This document shows positions 43,918 to 52,217 of a stretch of DNA of 64,000 bases, piece after piece. The position numbers were made by a program, and so were the translations under genes. The notes under the pieces are model-generated. The model searched no databases. It saw only the letters and a list, made by a program, of their open reading frames with translations, and was not told where the DNA came from. Each line of letters opens with the position of its first letter. Within the stretch, counting starts at the first letter, position 1. The stretch comes from Frateuria_A sp051900425 (GTDB lineage: Bacteria; Pseudomonadota; Gammaproteobacteria; Xanthomonadales; Rhodanobacteraceae), in NCBI RefSeq assembly GCF_051900425.1, contig NZ_JBHZGK010000005.1, positions 186,001 to 250,000 of the forward strand. Reading direction: 5' to 3'.

Positions 43918-44757
43918 TCAGGCGAGCGTTGCGCGCAGTTCGGCGTACACCGCGTCGGTTTCGGGCCGGCAGCCGTGCCACAACGCGAAGGCGTCGGCAG
44001 CCTGCTCCACCAGCATGCCCAATCCGTCGCAGGCGGCCCTGGCGCCGGCGCTCCTGGCCCACTCGAGGAAGCTCTGCGCGCCGCGCCCATAGGACAGGTC
44101 GTAACCGACCGTCTGCGGATTGGCCAGGCCGGGTGGCAGCGCCAGTGGCTGGCCGAGCACGCCGGCCGAGGTGGCGTGCACGATCAGGTCGAAGCTGCCC
44201 AGTTCGGCCAGGTCCTGCCAGTAACGCGCGCGTGCCCTGGTCACGCCCAGTGCGCCGGCGAGCGCGGCGGCCGTATCGGCGGTGCGGTTGACGATGGTCA
44301 ACTCTTCCACGCCCGCGTCGAGCAGCTCCCATGCCACGCCCCGCGCCGCGCCGCCGGCGCCGAGCAGCAGCACGCGGCGGCCGTGCAGCGCGCACTGCTG
44401 GCGACCGGTGAGGTCGCGCACCAGCCCGGCGCCGTCGGTGTTGTGCGCGGCCAGGCGCCCGTCCGCCAGGCGGGTCAGCACGTTGGCGCTGCCGGCGCGG
44501 CTGGCGGCCGCGGTGCGCTCGTCGGCCAGCGCGAAGGCCGCGGCCTTGTGCGGCAGGGTGATGTTGGCGCCATGGCCGCGGGCCAGGAACCGGCGTACCG
44601 CATCGGCAAAAGCTTCGGGCGCCGCGTCGATCGCGGTGTACTCGAGCGCGATGCCGCATTGCTGGCCGAACAGCCGGTGGATCGCCGGCGACAGCGAGTG
44701 GCTGATCGGGTGGCCGAACACCGCGTAGCGTGCGGGAGGGTCGATGCCGTGCGGCAT
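43918..44757 (-). CDS. aroE: Shikimate dehydrogenase
   Basis: 279 residues from the ATG at 44757. It reduces 3-dehydroshikimate with NADPH in the aromatic amino acid pathway. Motifs: VFGHPISHSLSP (substrate), GANITLPHK with the catalytic Lys, AHNTDGAG, the NADP loop LLGAGGAARG and VNRTADTAA, and the C-terminal CDGLGMLVEQAADAF. A much longer open frame on this strand extends upstream through the GGDEF-EAL gene and is not real. The gene stands alone. Confidence 0.97.
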   Translation of the reverse strand: MPHGIDPPARYAVFGHPISHSLSPAIHRLFGQQCGIALEYTAIDAAPEAFADAVRRFLARGHGANITLPHKAAAFALADERTAAASRAGSANVLTRLADGRLAAHNTDGAGLVRDLTGRQQCALHGRRVLLLGAGGAARGVAWELLDAGVEELTIVNRTADTAAALAGALGVTRARARYWQDLAELGSFDLIVHATSAGVLGQPLALPPGLANPQTVGYDLSYGRGAQSFLEWARSAGARAACDGLGMLVEQAADAFALWHGCRPETDAVYAELRATLA

Positions 44758-44872
44758 GGGCGGTCCAGTGGGCGGTTGGTGGGCGCATTCTAGGCACGCG
44801 CGCGGTCCGTCGCAGCTGCTGAGATGGGCGCCCCGGAGCATGGCTTGCACCGTCCTTCCGGAGTCTCGCGCC

Positions 44873-45088
44873 ATGCCCGTCACCCGTTCCCAGGCTTTTA
44901 CCTTCCAGCTGGCCGCCGGCGCCGGTCTGTGGGCGTTGCTCGGCGCCTTCGTGCTCGCGCTGACGCCGGTGCCGGCGCATACCGAGGCGCTGGGCTGGGC
45001 GCCGCTGTTCTGGTTGCTGCTCGCGCCGCTGTGCGTACTCGGCGGCCTGCGACTGCGACGGCTGGGACTGGCCCTGCCCGTCGGCTGA
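44873..45088 (+). CDS. Small membrane protein, 71 residues
   Basis: GGAG lies about 9 bases before the ATG at 44873. Two hydrophobic segments (about 11-30 LAAGAGLWALLGAFVLALT, and 42-64 LFWLLLAPLCVLGGLRLRR) with basic residues at the C-terminus. It has a proper start signal and typical membrane composition, but no recognised family. It precedes the MHYT-GGDEF-EAL gene by about 110 bases on the same strand. Confidence 0.6.
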   Translation: MPVTRSQAFTFQLAAGAGLWALLGAFVLALTPVPAHTEALGWAPLFWLLLAPLCVLGGLRLRRLGLALPVG

Positions 45089-45198
45089 ACATTCAGCCAG
45101 GAGCAGGGGCGCGCCCGCTGCGGACCGGTCCGTTGTGCTACAACGCGCGATCGATTTCGCGACGCGCTGGCGTCCGGCAGGGGGCCGGCAACCCGGGC

Positions 45199-47289
45199 AT
45201 GATGGCGGTCAGTTACAACCCGTGGCTGGTGTTGCTTTCGCTCGCGCTGGCCGCGCTGGATGCCTATGTCGCGTTCAGCGTGGTGGGCCGTATCGCCCGT
45301 TCGCGCGGGCCGGCCGCCGTGCTGTGGACGGCGTTCGGCGCGCTGGCGATGGGCTCGGGCGTGTGGGCCATGCACTTCATCGGCATGCTGGCGCTGCAGG
45401 TGCCGATCCCGCTCGGCTACGACAGCCGGCAGACCGCGTTGTCGGCCGTGCCGGTGGTGCTGGCCACCGGCACCACGCTGTGGCTGCTCGCCCGGCACCC
45501 GACCCGCACCGGCGCGGTGCTTGCCGGTTGCGTGCTGGGCCTGGGCATGACCGCGATGCACTACCTGGGCGTGGGCGCGCTCGACATGCAGCCGGCGATC
45601 GCCTGGCGCGTGCCATGGACGGTCGCTTCCGTCGTGCTTGCACTGGTCGGCTCGGTGGCCGCGATCGCCCTGCACAGCATCATCTGGCGCAGCGACCGGC
45701 GCCGCCGCTGGTGGCTGCGCGTGCTGGCCGCGCTGTTGCTGGGCGGTACCTCCACCGGCGTGCACTATCTGGGCATGGCGGCGATGCGGTTCGCGCCGGG
45801 CGCAGTGAGCCTGCAGGCCCGCGCCGGGCTGCATGGGCTGGGCCTGGGCCTGGCCGTCAGCCTGGTATCGGGCTTGTTGCTGTTGCTGACGCTGGGGGTG
45901 AGCCTGACGCACCGGCAGCTGCAGCGGCACACCGAGGCGATCTCGCGCGAACTCGGCCAGGCGCGCGATGCGCTGAGCTGGCTGGCCTACCACGACGAAC
46001 TGACCGCGCTGCCCAACCGTGCCAACGTGCTCGACCTGCTCGACCGCCTGCTGCCGCTGGCCAGCGAGGAGCGCTTCGAGGTGGCGGTGATGTTCGTCGA
46101 CCTGGACGGCTTCAAGTCGATCAACGACACGCTCGGCCACGAGGTAGGCGACGAGTTCCTGCGTTCGGTCGCCGACGCGCTGCGCGCCAGCGTGCGCAGC
46201 CGCGATACGGTGGCGCGCTTCGGCGGCGACGAGTTCGTGGTGGTGCTCGAGCGCTTCCGCAGCGAGCAGAACCTGAGCGCGATCTGCCAGAAGATCCTGA
46301 GCCTGGTCAGCCGCCCGGTGACCGTCGCCGGGCACAGCGTGAGCGCCACGCCCAGCATCGGCGTGGCGATGTTCCCGCGCGACGGCGGCGATGCCGCCAG
46401 CCTGCTTCGCCATGCGGACCTGGCGATGTACAGCGCCAAGGAGCACGGCAAGGCCGGCTACTGCTTCTACCAGCCGCGCATGAGCGAGCAGGCGCGCGAC
46501 CGGCTGCTGCTCTCGGCCGAGCTGCGCGAGGCGCTGCAGCGCGAGGAGCTGGTGGTCCATTACCAGCCGAAGGTGGCACTGGACACGCGACGCGTGGTCG
46601 GACTGGAAGCGCTGGTGCGCTGGCCGCATGCCGAGCGCGGATTGCTGCTGCCGCAGCATTTCGTGCCGCTGGCCGAGAGCAGCGGGCTGATCGCCCAGCT
46701 CGGCCGCGTGGTGCTGCGCCAGGTGGCGCGCCAGCTCGCCCTGTGGCGCGCGCGCGGGCTGCCGCTGGTGCCGGTGGCGATCAACGTCTCGCTGCAGGAG
46801 ATCCAGGACGGGCAATTCGTCGCCGGCCTGCTCGGCACCCTGCGCGAGTTCGGCCTGCACCCGAGCCTGATCGAGTTCGAGATCACCGAGTCGGCGGCGA
46901 TGAAGAACGCCGAGCACACGCTGCGCCAGTTGCGCCAGCTGGAGGCGCTCGGCTTCCGCATGGCGATCGACGACTTCGGCACCGGCTTCTCCAGCCTCAG
47001 CCACCTGCGCCAGTTGCCCACGCAGACGATCAAGATGGACCAGAGTTTCGTGCAGGGGGCGGAGCGCAACCCGGCCGACCGCGACATCACCGAGGCGATC
47101 ATTGCGCTGGCGCGCAAGCTGCGCCTGAGCACCGTGGCCGAGGGCATCGAGACCGAGGCGCAGGCGGCGTGGCTGCGCGAGGCCGGTTGCGAGACCGGGC
47201 AGGGTTTCCTGTTCGTGCCGCCGTTGCCGCCGGCGCAGGTGCCGGCTCTGCTGCTGGGCGAACGCAGGCCGGCGGCGACTACCCTGTAG
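45199..47289 (+). CDS. MHYT-GGDEF-EAL c-di-GMP signalling protein
   Basis: 696 residues from the ATG at 45199. The N-terminal MHYT sensor (about 1-235) has seven helices and motifs MHFIG, MHYLG and VHYLG (the last lacks Met), which are thought to bind copper and sense gases. The diguanylate cyclase domain (about 255-425) has intact RFGGDEF and an I-site RSRD five residues before it. The phosphodiesterase domain (about 440-690) has EALVRW, INVSLQE, FEITES and DDFGTG, all intact. Both catalytic activities look possible. It sits in the inner membrane. Confidence 0.95.
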   Translation: MMAVSYNPWLVLLSLALAALDAYVAFSVVGRIARSRGPAAVLWTAFGALAMGSGVWAMHFIGMLALQVPIPLGYDSRQTALSAVPVVLATGTTLWLLARHPTRTGAVLAGCVLGLGMTAMHYLGVGALDMQPAIAWRVPWTVASVVLALVGSVAAIALHSIIWRSDRRRRWWLRVLAALLLGGTSTGVHYLGMAAMRFAPGAVSLQARAGLHGLGLGLAVSLVSGLLLLLTLGVSLTHRQLQRHTEAISRELGQARDALSWLAYHDELTALPNRANVLDLLDRLLPLASEERFEVAVMFVDLDGFKSINDTLGHEVGDEFLRSVADALRASVRSRDTVARFGGDEFVVVLERFRSEQNLSAICQKILSLVSRPVTVAGHSVSATPSIGVAMFPRDGGDAASLLRHADLAMYSAKEHGKAGYCFYQPRMSEQARDRLLLSAELREALQREELVVHYQPKVALDTRRVVGLEALVRWPHAERGLLLPQHFVPLAESSGLIAQLGRVVLRQVARQLALWRARGLPLVPVAINVSLQEIQDGQFVAGLLGTLREFGLHPSLIEFEITESAAMKNAEHTLRQLRQLEALGFRMAIDDFGTGFSSLSHLRQLPTQTIKMDQSFVQGAERNPADRDITEAIIALARKLRLSTVAEGIETEAQAAWLREAGCETGQGFLFVPPLPPAQVPALLLGERRPAATTL

Positions 47290-47320
47290 TCGCGCCCCTG
47301 GAGGCGGCCGCCGGCGGCAA

Positions 47321-48805
47321 CTACCGGACGATGCCCAGGCGCTTGTGCTCCATGCGGCGCAGGAACTCCTGCATGATGCGCCGGTAGAGGTCCACGCCCA
47401 GGTAGGCATCCTCCACGCCGGCATCGATCGACGGGTTGTCGTTGACCTCGATAACCACCGGCTTGCTGCCGACCTGCTTCAGATCCACGCCATACAGGCC
47501 ATCGCCCACCGCCTGGGTGGCCTTGAGCGCCAGCTTGACCACTTCGGCCGGCGCGTCGCGCACCGGCACGGTCTCGAAGCCGCCGGACTTGGCGGTGCCC
47601 TTGGCGCCGTGGTTGTAGATCTGCCAGTGCCCGCGCGACATGTAGTACTTGCAGGCGTACAGCGGCTCGCGGTTGAGCACCCCGATGCGCCAGTCGAATT
47701 CGGTATAGACGAACTCCTGCGCCAGCAGCAGCGCGCTGTGCGAGAACAGCTCGCCGGCGGCCTTCTCCAGCGCCTCGGCGTTCTCGACCTTCACCACGCC
47801 GCGCGAGAACGAGCCGTCGGGGATCTTCAGCACCAGCGGGAAGCCGAGCTTGGCGGCGGTCTCCTTCCACGCCTTGGCGTTGTCGCGATAGAGGATCTCG
47901 GTGCGCGGCACCGCGAGCTTGCGCGAGACCATCAGGTCGTTGAGGAAGATCTTGTTCGTGCAGCGCAGGATCGACGTCGGATCGTCGATCACCACCATGC
48001 CTTCCTTTTCCGCGCGGTGCGCGAAGCGGTAGGTGTGGTTGTCGCTGGCTGTGGTTTCGCGGATGAACAGGCCGTCGTATTCGGCCAGGCGCGGGTAGTC
48101 GATCTTGCCGATCGGGTCGACCTCGATGCCCAGCTCCTTGCCGGCCGCGATGAACGTCTTGAGCGCCTTCTTGTTGGACGGCGGCATCGCCTCGTTCGGA
48201 TCGACTAGCATCGCGATGTCGTAGCGGTAGAGCTTGCGCGTGCGTGGCTTGCGCCAGAGCTTGCGCGAAAAGCGGTCCAGCTCCGCGGCGAAGGCGTCTT
48301 CCTGCGCATCGTCCAGCGTGTGCAGGCCGACCGGCTTGATCGAGGCGACCTGCCACACGCGCTCGCGCTCGAACTCGATGCGCAACAGCGGGCAGGGGAA
48401 CATTTCGAACAGCTGCCGGGCCAGGTCCTGCAACGCCGGGTAGGCGGTCTCGCCGAAGTACACCAGGATGCCGAAGTCGGTGGTGTCGCGCCCGCCGGCC
48501 GGCAGGAAATGGGTGAGCTTGCTGTTGAGATCGTCGATGTCCAGGCCGTACAGCGAACGGCGGCGCAGGTCGTTGATGGTGCGCACCGAGGGCAGCACCT
48601 TGTGCCCGCGCGCCTCGGCCAGCAACGAGACGTAGTAGCCCGTGCCCAGGTACTTGTAGCTGCGGCACAGGTTGATCACGTGGGTGCGTTCGTCGTCGCC
48701 GCCGACCGGTTCGCGCAGGTAGTCCATTGCGCTCATGACGTCCACGGAGGGGTAGTAGGCGCTCCAGTCGGAGGCTTTCTCGACGACGATCACCAGGCGG
48801 GTCAT
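47321..48805 (-). CDS. RimK-like ATP-grasp ligase with RLAN N-terminal domain
   Basis: 494 residues. The N-terminal RLAN domain (about 1-165) begins MTRLVIVVEKASDW and contains INLCRSYKYLGTGYYVSLLA and YGLDIDDLNSKL, the known signature of ATP-grasp proteins with this fused module. The ATP-grasp core (about 210-480) has FIRETTASDNHTYRFAHRA, LVLKIPDGSFSRGVVKVE and DLKQVGSKPVVIEVNDNPSI (metal-binding Glu, Asn). Such proteins are predicted to add amino acids or peptides to a substrate, with the target unknown. It is divergent from a GNAT acetyltransferase gene, a linkage seen for this family. Confidence 0.94.
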   Translation of the reverse strand: MTRLVIVVEKASDWSAYYPSVDVMSAMDYLREPVGGDDERTHVINLCRSYKYLGTGYYVSLLAEARGHKVLPSVRTINDLRRRSLYGLDIDDLNSKLTHFLPAGGRDTTDFGILVYFGETAYPALQDLARQLFEMFPCPLLRIEFERERVWQVASIKPVGLHTLDDAQEDAFAAELDRFSRKLWRKPRTRKLYRYDIAMLVDPNEAMPPSNKKALKTFIAAGKELGIEVDPIGKIDYPRLAEYDGLFIRETTASDNHTYRFAHRAEKEGMVVIDDPTSILRCTNKIFLNDLMVSRKLAVPRTEILYRDNAKAWKETAAKLGFPLVLKIPDGSFSRGVVKVENAEALEKAAGELFSHSALLLAQEFVYTEFDWRIGVLNREPLYACKYYMSRGHWQIYNHGAKGTAKSGGFETVPVRDAPAEVVKLALKATQAVGDGLYGVDLKQVGSKPVVIEVNDNPSIDAGVEDAYLGVDLYRRIMQEFLRRMEHKRLGIVR

Positions 48806-49009
48806 GGCACCTCGCTACACGCAAAAGGGAAAGCCGTCGCGTGGCGGAACGAGGCGGCAGGGCGCAAGGGGCGAAGTTTGGCATAGGCGCGAGCGTGCGC
48901 AATGGCGCCACCGGCGTATCGTTCAGCGAGCTGCGCGTCGCAGCGCGGGTCGGTTCGGCGGCCGCCGGGATCTGCTCCACGTCGACCTGCGTCTGCGTAG
49001 ACTGCGCCG

Positions 49010-49492
49010 ATGACGCATGCGCCAGCCCACGCCCCGACGATTCCCGTGCGCCGTGCCGCGCCGGCGGACCTCGACGCCCTGGTCGCGCTCGAACGTTGCG
49101 CCTTCAGTGGCGATCGCATGAGCCGGGCGCAGTACCGTCGCCACCTCGCCAGCCCACGCGCCGCCGTGCTCGTGGCCGACACGCCGGATGAAGGCCTGCT
49201 GGGTAGCGCGCTGGTGTTCTTCCGTGCCGGCAGCACGCTGGCGCGGCTGTACTCGATCGCCACTGCCCCGGCCGCGCGCGGCCGCGGGCTCGGCGGGACG
49301 CTGCTGGCCGCCGCCGAAGATGCCGCACGGGCGCGCGGTTGCCGCGGCATGCGGCTGGAGGTGCGGATGGACAACACCGCCGCGATGGCGCTGTACGAGC
49401 GCGCCGGCTATCGGCGCATCGGCCGCTACGCCGGCTATTACGAGGATGGCGCCGACGCCTGGCGGTACGAGAAGGGCCTCGCCGGTTGCTGA
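49010..49492 (+). CDS. GNAT-family N-acetyltransferase (RimI-like)
   Basis: 160 residues. Motif A for acetyl-CoA is IATAPAARGRGLGGTLLAAA, and motif B is MRLEVRMDNTAAMALYERAG followed by YRRIGRYAGYYEDGADAWRY. It transfers an acetyl group to an amine or N-terminus. It lies 204 bases from the divergent RLAN/RimK-like ligase; homologous pairs elsewhere have the GNAT fused to a C39-type peptidase domain, which is missing here. The shared upstream region could contain common regulation. Confidence 0.92.
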   Translation: MTHAPAHAPTIPVRRAAPADLDALVALERCAFSGDRMSRAQYRRHLASPRAAVLVADTPDEGLLGSALVFFRAGSTLARLYSIATAPAARGRGLGGTLLAAAEDAARARGCRGMRLEVRMDNTAAMALYERAGYRRIGRYAGYYEDGADAWRYEKGLAGC

Positions 49493-49617
49493 GGCTCGTC
49501 GCGGCGATCCCCCCGCCTTCGCGCATCGCGCCTGTGCCCGGAACGAACGATCCGGGCGAATGGTTTCAGACCGTTCGGGCCGAGGGCAGGCCGCAGGCCG
49601 GAGCCGAAGCGTGGCGC

Positions 49618-50301
49618 TCAGAGCGGATGCGCGATCCGGTCCGCGGTTTCGTCGTCCGGCCGCGCCACCAGCGCACCGGTGCGCATCAGGCTTACCGTGT
49701 AGTGGCCGCCGTCGACCAGCGGCAGGTAGGCGCCGCTGCCGTAGACGGTGTCGACCATCGGCAACCAGTCCGGATGGGCGCGGGCGAGCGTGACCAGGTC
49801 GCCGTCGCCGGCCTCGCGGAAGTCGACCACCGTGCGCATCGCGCTCATCTCGTCCGCCGGATCGTCGTAGCGGCCCGAAAGCCGGTCCAGCCGATACAGC
49901 GGCGGCAGGCCGGCGAGCACGGCGGGCAGCTTCCACTTCAATACCAGTGCCTCGATGCGCCAGGCGTCGCCGGCCAGGGCCACGTCGCGACGCTGGCCGT
50001 CGGGCCAGGTCAGCGTGAGCGCCCAGCGCTGCGGCGAGAGGATGCGTGCGTCGACGCTCACCACCGGGGCTTCCTCGCCGAGCAGGCGGTAGCCGCGCAG
50101 GCTCCACCCGGCACCGGCCAGCAGCACCGCCAGGCCCAGGCCCACCAGCAGGAACAGCGTGCGCAGGATCGCCGCGAACGGACGTCGCGCCCGCAGGCGG
50201 CGGCCGAGCGCGGCCAGTTGCACCAGCGCGAACAGCAGCGCCAGCGCGGCGAGGATCCACAGCAGGGTACTCGGCAGCTGCAACAGCGTGGCCCAATCCA
50301 T
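49618..50301 (-). CDS. Conserved hypothetical membrane protein
   Basis: 227 residues. Two N-terminal helices (about 9-31 and 45-70) are followed by a soluble domain with APVVSVDARILSPQRWALTL, LSGRYDDPADEMSAMRTV and LPMVDTVYGSGAYLPLVDGG. Related proteins are widespread in Xanthomonadales and sometimes labelled multidrug transporters, without proof. The soluble domain is probably periplasmic. Function unknown. It is divergent from lptM-dapF. Confidence 0.82.
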   Translation of the reverse strand: MDWATLLQLPSTLLWILAALALLFALVQLAALGRRLRARRPFAAILRTLFLLVGLGLAVLLAGAGWSLRGYRLLGEEAPVVSVDARILSPQRWALTLTWPDGQRRDVALAGDAWRIEALVLKWKLPAVLAGLPPLYRLDRLSGRYDDPADEMSAMRTVVDFREAGDGDLVTLARAHPDWLPMVDTVYGSGAYLPLVDGGHYTVSLMRTGALVARPDDETADRIAHPL

Positions 50302-50320
50302 CGAAGACGACCCGCGACGT

Positions 50321-50338
50321 TATGATGCGGGCATCATA
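50321..50338. promoter_or_regulatory. Palindrome TATGATGC-GG-GCATCATA between divergent genes
   Basis: Perfect 8-bp inverted repeat with a 2-base centre. Each arm begins with TATGAT, a good -10 hexamer, one for each strand. It lies 25 bases from lptM and 17 from the membrane protein start. It may be paired -10 elements or a regulator site. -35 elements are weak. Confidence 0.5.
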
Positions 50339-50363
50339 GCCGCCGCCTTCGTCGAGGAAACCG

Positions 50364-50528
50364 ATGCGCCGATTCATCCTCTGCACCGCCCTGCTGCTGG
50401 CCGCGGGCCTGCTCGCCGGTTGCGGCAACAAGGGCCCGCTGGTGCTGCCGCCGGGATCGTCGGGCGGCATGGTGGCGCCGGCCGCGACCGCGCCGGCGCC
50501 AGCCACGAGCGCGTTGCTGCCCGACTGA
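50364..50528 (+). CDS. lptM: LptM-like small lipoprotein (YifL family)
   Basis: 54 residues, too short for many gene finders. The signal peptide and lipobox LLAGCGNKGPL fit LptM, which stabilises LptD maturation in the E. coli outer membrane. After the lipidated Cys20 comes the conserved GNKGPLVLPP and a Pro/Ala-rich tail. It precedes dapF by 5 bases, the same order as yifL-dapF in E. coli. A GAGGAAACC sequence provides the ribosome binding site. Confidence 0.92.
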   Translation: MRRFILCTALLLAAGLLAGCGNKGPLVLPPGSSGGMVAPAATAPAPATSALLPD

Positions 50529-50533
50529 CGGTC

Positions 50534-51370
50534 ATGCGCTTTTCCAAGATGCACGGCATCGGCAACGACTTCGTCGTCGTCGACGCGCGCCGGGCACCGC
50601 TTGCCCTGCCGGCCGCGCAGATCCGCGCGCTGGCCGACCGCCACACCGGGATCGGCTGCGACCAGCTGCTCAGCGTGGAAGCGCCGCGCGATCCGTCCTG
50701 CGCGTTCTACTACGGCATCTGGAACGCCGACGGCAACCCTTCGGGCCAGTGCGGCAACGGCGTGCGCTGCGTGGCGGCCTGGCTGCATCGCGCCGGCGCG
50801 CTGGCCCTGGACACTCCCGTGCGCATCGAAAGCCCCTCCGGGCCGGTGAGCGTGCGCGTGCTCGATGCGCACCGCGTGACCGTCGACATGGGCGAGCCGG
50901 TGTTCGAGCCGGCGCGCATTCCGTTTACCGCCGACAGCCAGGCCGACGCCTACCCGCTCGCGCTTGCCGACGGGGCGGTGCAGATCGGCGCGGTCTCGAT
51001 GGGCAATCCGCACGCGGTGATGGCGGTGGCGGACCTGGCCGACCCGGTCCTCGAGCGCCTCGGTCCGCAGCTCACCGCGCATGCGCGTTTTCCTGAAGGC
51101 GCCAATGCCGGGTTCGTGCAGATCCTCAGCCGCGGGCATCTGCGCCTGCGCGTGCACGAGCGGGGCAGCGGCTGGACCCGGGCCTGCGGCACCGGCGCCT
51201 GCGCCGCCATGGCGGTACTGCGCCTGCGCGGCCAGGTGGACGAAAGCGCGCAGGTCGACCTGCCTGGCGGGCGCCTGCAGATCGACTGGCCGGGCCCGGC
51301 GCAAACGCTGTGGATGACCGGTCCGGCCGCGTTCGCCTTCGAAGGCGAGTGGCTGGCAGACGCTTCGTAG
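50534..51370 (+). CDS. dapF: Diaminopimelate epimerase
   Basis: 278 residues. It converts LL- to meso-diaminopimelate for lysine and peptidoglycan synthesis. The catalytic pair is Cys73 in GQCGNGVRC and Cys218 in ACGTGACAA. The start FSKMHGIGNDFVVVD is the family signature. An in-frame start at 50159 is rejected because it overlaps lptM and the divergent promoter region. Its stop codon TAG (51368-51370) lies inside a GTAGGGCGGG repeat. Confidence 0.97.
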   Translation: MRFSKMHGIGNDFVVVDARRAPLALPAAQIRALADRHTGIGCDQLLSVEAPRDPSCAFYYGIWNADGNPSGQCGNGVRCVAAWLHRAGALALDTPVRIESPSGPVSVRVLDAHRVTVDMGEPVFEPARIPFTADSQADAYPLALADGAVQIGAVSMGNPHAVMAVADLADPVLERLGPQLTAHARFPEGANAGFVQILSRGHLRLRVHERGSGWTRACGTGACAAMAVLRLRGQVDESAQVDLPGGRLQIDWPGPAQTLWMTGPAAFAFEGEWLADAS

Positions 51371-51424
51371 GGCGGGCTTGAGTCCGCCCTTCCTGCACCG
51401 TGCGGTGGGCTGAAGCCCATCCGG
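51367..51424. repeat. GTAGGGTGGG-type hairpin repeat F1
   Basis: GTAGGGCGGGCTTGAGTCCG CC forms a hairpin with internal inverse; the second half GGTGGGCTGAAGCCCATCC forms another. Members of the same family lie at 55897-55961 and 59761-59831. The dapF stop codon is inside the first arm. Confidence 0.85.
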
Positions 51425-51530
51425 CGCGCGGATGAGCTGGCCAAACCTGCGTGGGCGATTGATGCGCGGGCGCGCGCGTCGCACACTCGGACCTGGCCGA
51501 TTCGCCGCCTGACGTTCCCTAGGTCGTTCC

Positions 51531-52217
51531 ATGCCCGACACCCTGCTCGACGAGATTCCCGGCGCCACTGCGGTGGCCGCGTACCTCAAGCGCCATCCGC
51601 ACTTCCTGGCCGACTACCCGGACCTCGCCGCGCAGCTGACGCTGCCGCGCAGCGAGGGACCGGTGGCGTCGCTGGCGATGTACCAGTTGCAGCAGTTGCG
51701 CGAGAAGAACGCCGAACTGGAACGCCGGCTCGCCGAGCTGATCGCGATCGCGGCGGAAAACGAGCGCCTGATGCAGCGGGTGCACGACCTCAACGTGACC
51801 ATGCTGCGCGCGGCCACCCCCGCGCTGGCGGCACGCAGCGTGATCAGCCGGCTGGCCAGCGACTTCCGCATCGAACAGGTGCGGCTGCTGCTGTTCGGGC
51901 AGGCCTACGGTCTGCCGCAGGCCGAGTGGCTGGTGGTCGAGCCGGGCGGTCGCGCGGCGCTGACGGAGTTCGCAGGGTTCCAGGGCAACCACGAGCCACT
52001 GGTCGGGCGGCTGTCGGCCGAACGCCTGTACCGCCTGTTCGGCGACCACGCGCCGGAGGTGCACTCGGCCGCGGTGATGCCGCTGGGCGAGCTGGGCCTG
52101 CTGGCGCTGGGCAGCGCCGATCCGAACCATTTCCAGCCGGGCATGGGCACGCTGTTCCTCAAGATGCTCGCCGCCACGGTCGGCGCCGCGCTGACCCGCT
52201 CGCAGGAACTCGCCTGA
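51531..52217 (+). CDS. DUF484 protein (YigA family)
   Basis: 228 residues. DUF484 proteins occur next to xerC in many gammaproteobacteria. Visible parts: an N-terminal helical segment (VAAYLKRHPHFLADYPDLAAQL), a coiled coil about 45-85 (LREKNAELERRLAELIAIAAENERL), and a GAF-like domain after residue 95 with ALTEFAGFQGNHEPLVGRLS. Function is unknown, but the association with dapF-xerC is strong. Its stop codon overlaps the probable xerC CTG start. Confidence 0.93.
   Translation: MPDTLLDEIPGATAVAAYLKRHPHFLADYPDLAAQLTLPRSEGPVASLAMYQLQQLREKNAELERRLAELIAIAAENERLMQRVHDLNVTMLRAATPALAARSVISRLASDFRIEQVRLLLFGQAYGLPQAEWLVVEPGGRAALTEFAGFQGNHEPLVGRLSAERLYRLFGDHAPEVHSAAVMPLGELGLLALGSADPNHFQPGMGTLFLKMLAATVGAALTRSQELA

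Noticed and set aside
43918..47424. 1168-residue leftward frame joining aroE to the antisense of the GGDEF-EAL gene
   Set aside because: Only the last 279 residues match AroE, starting at 44757; the rest is shadow sequence opposite a confident gene.
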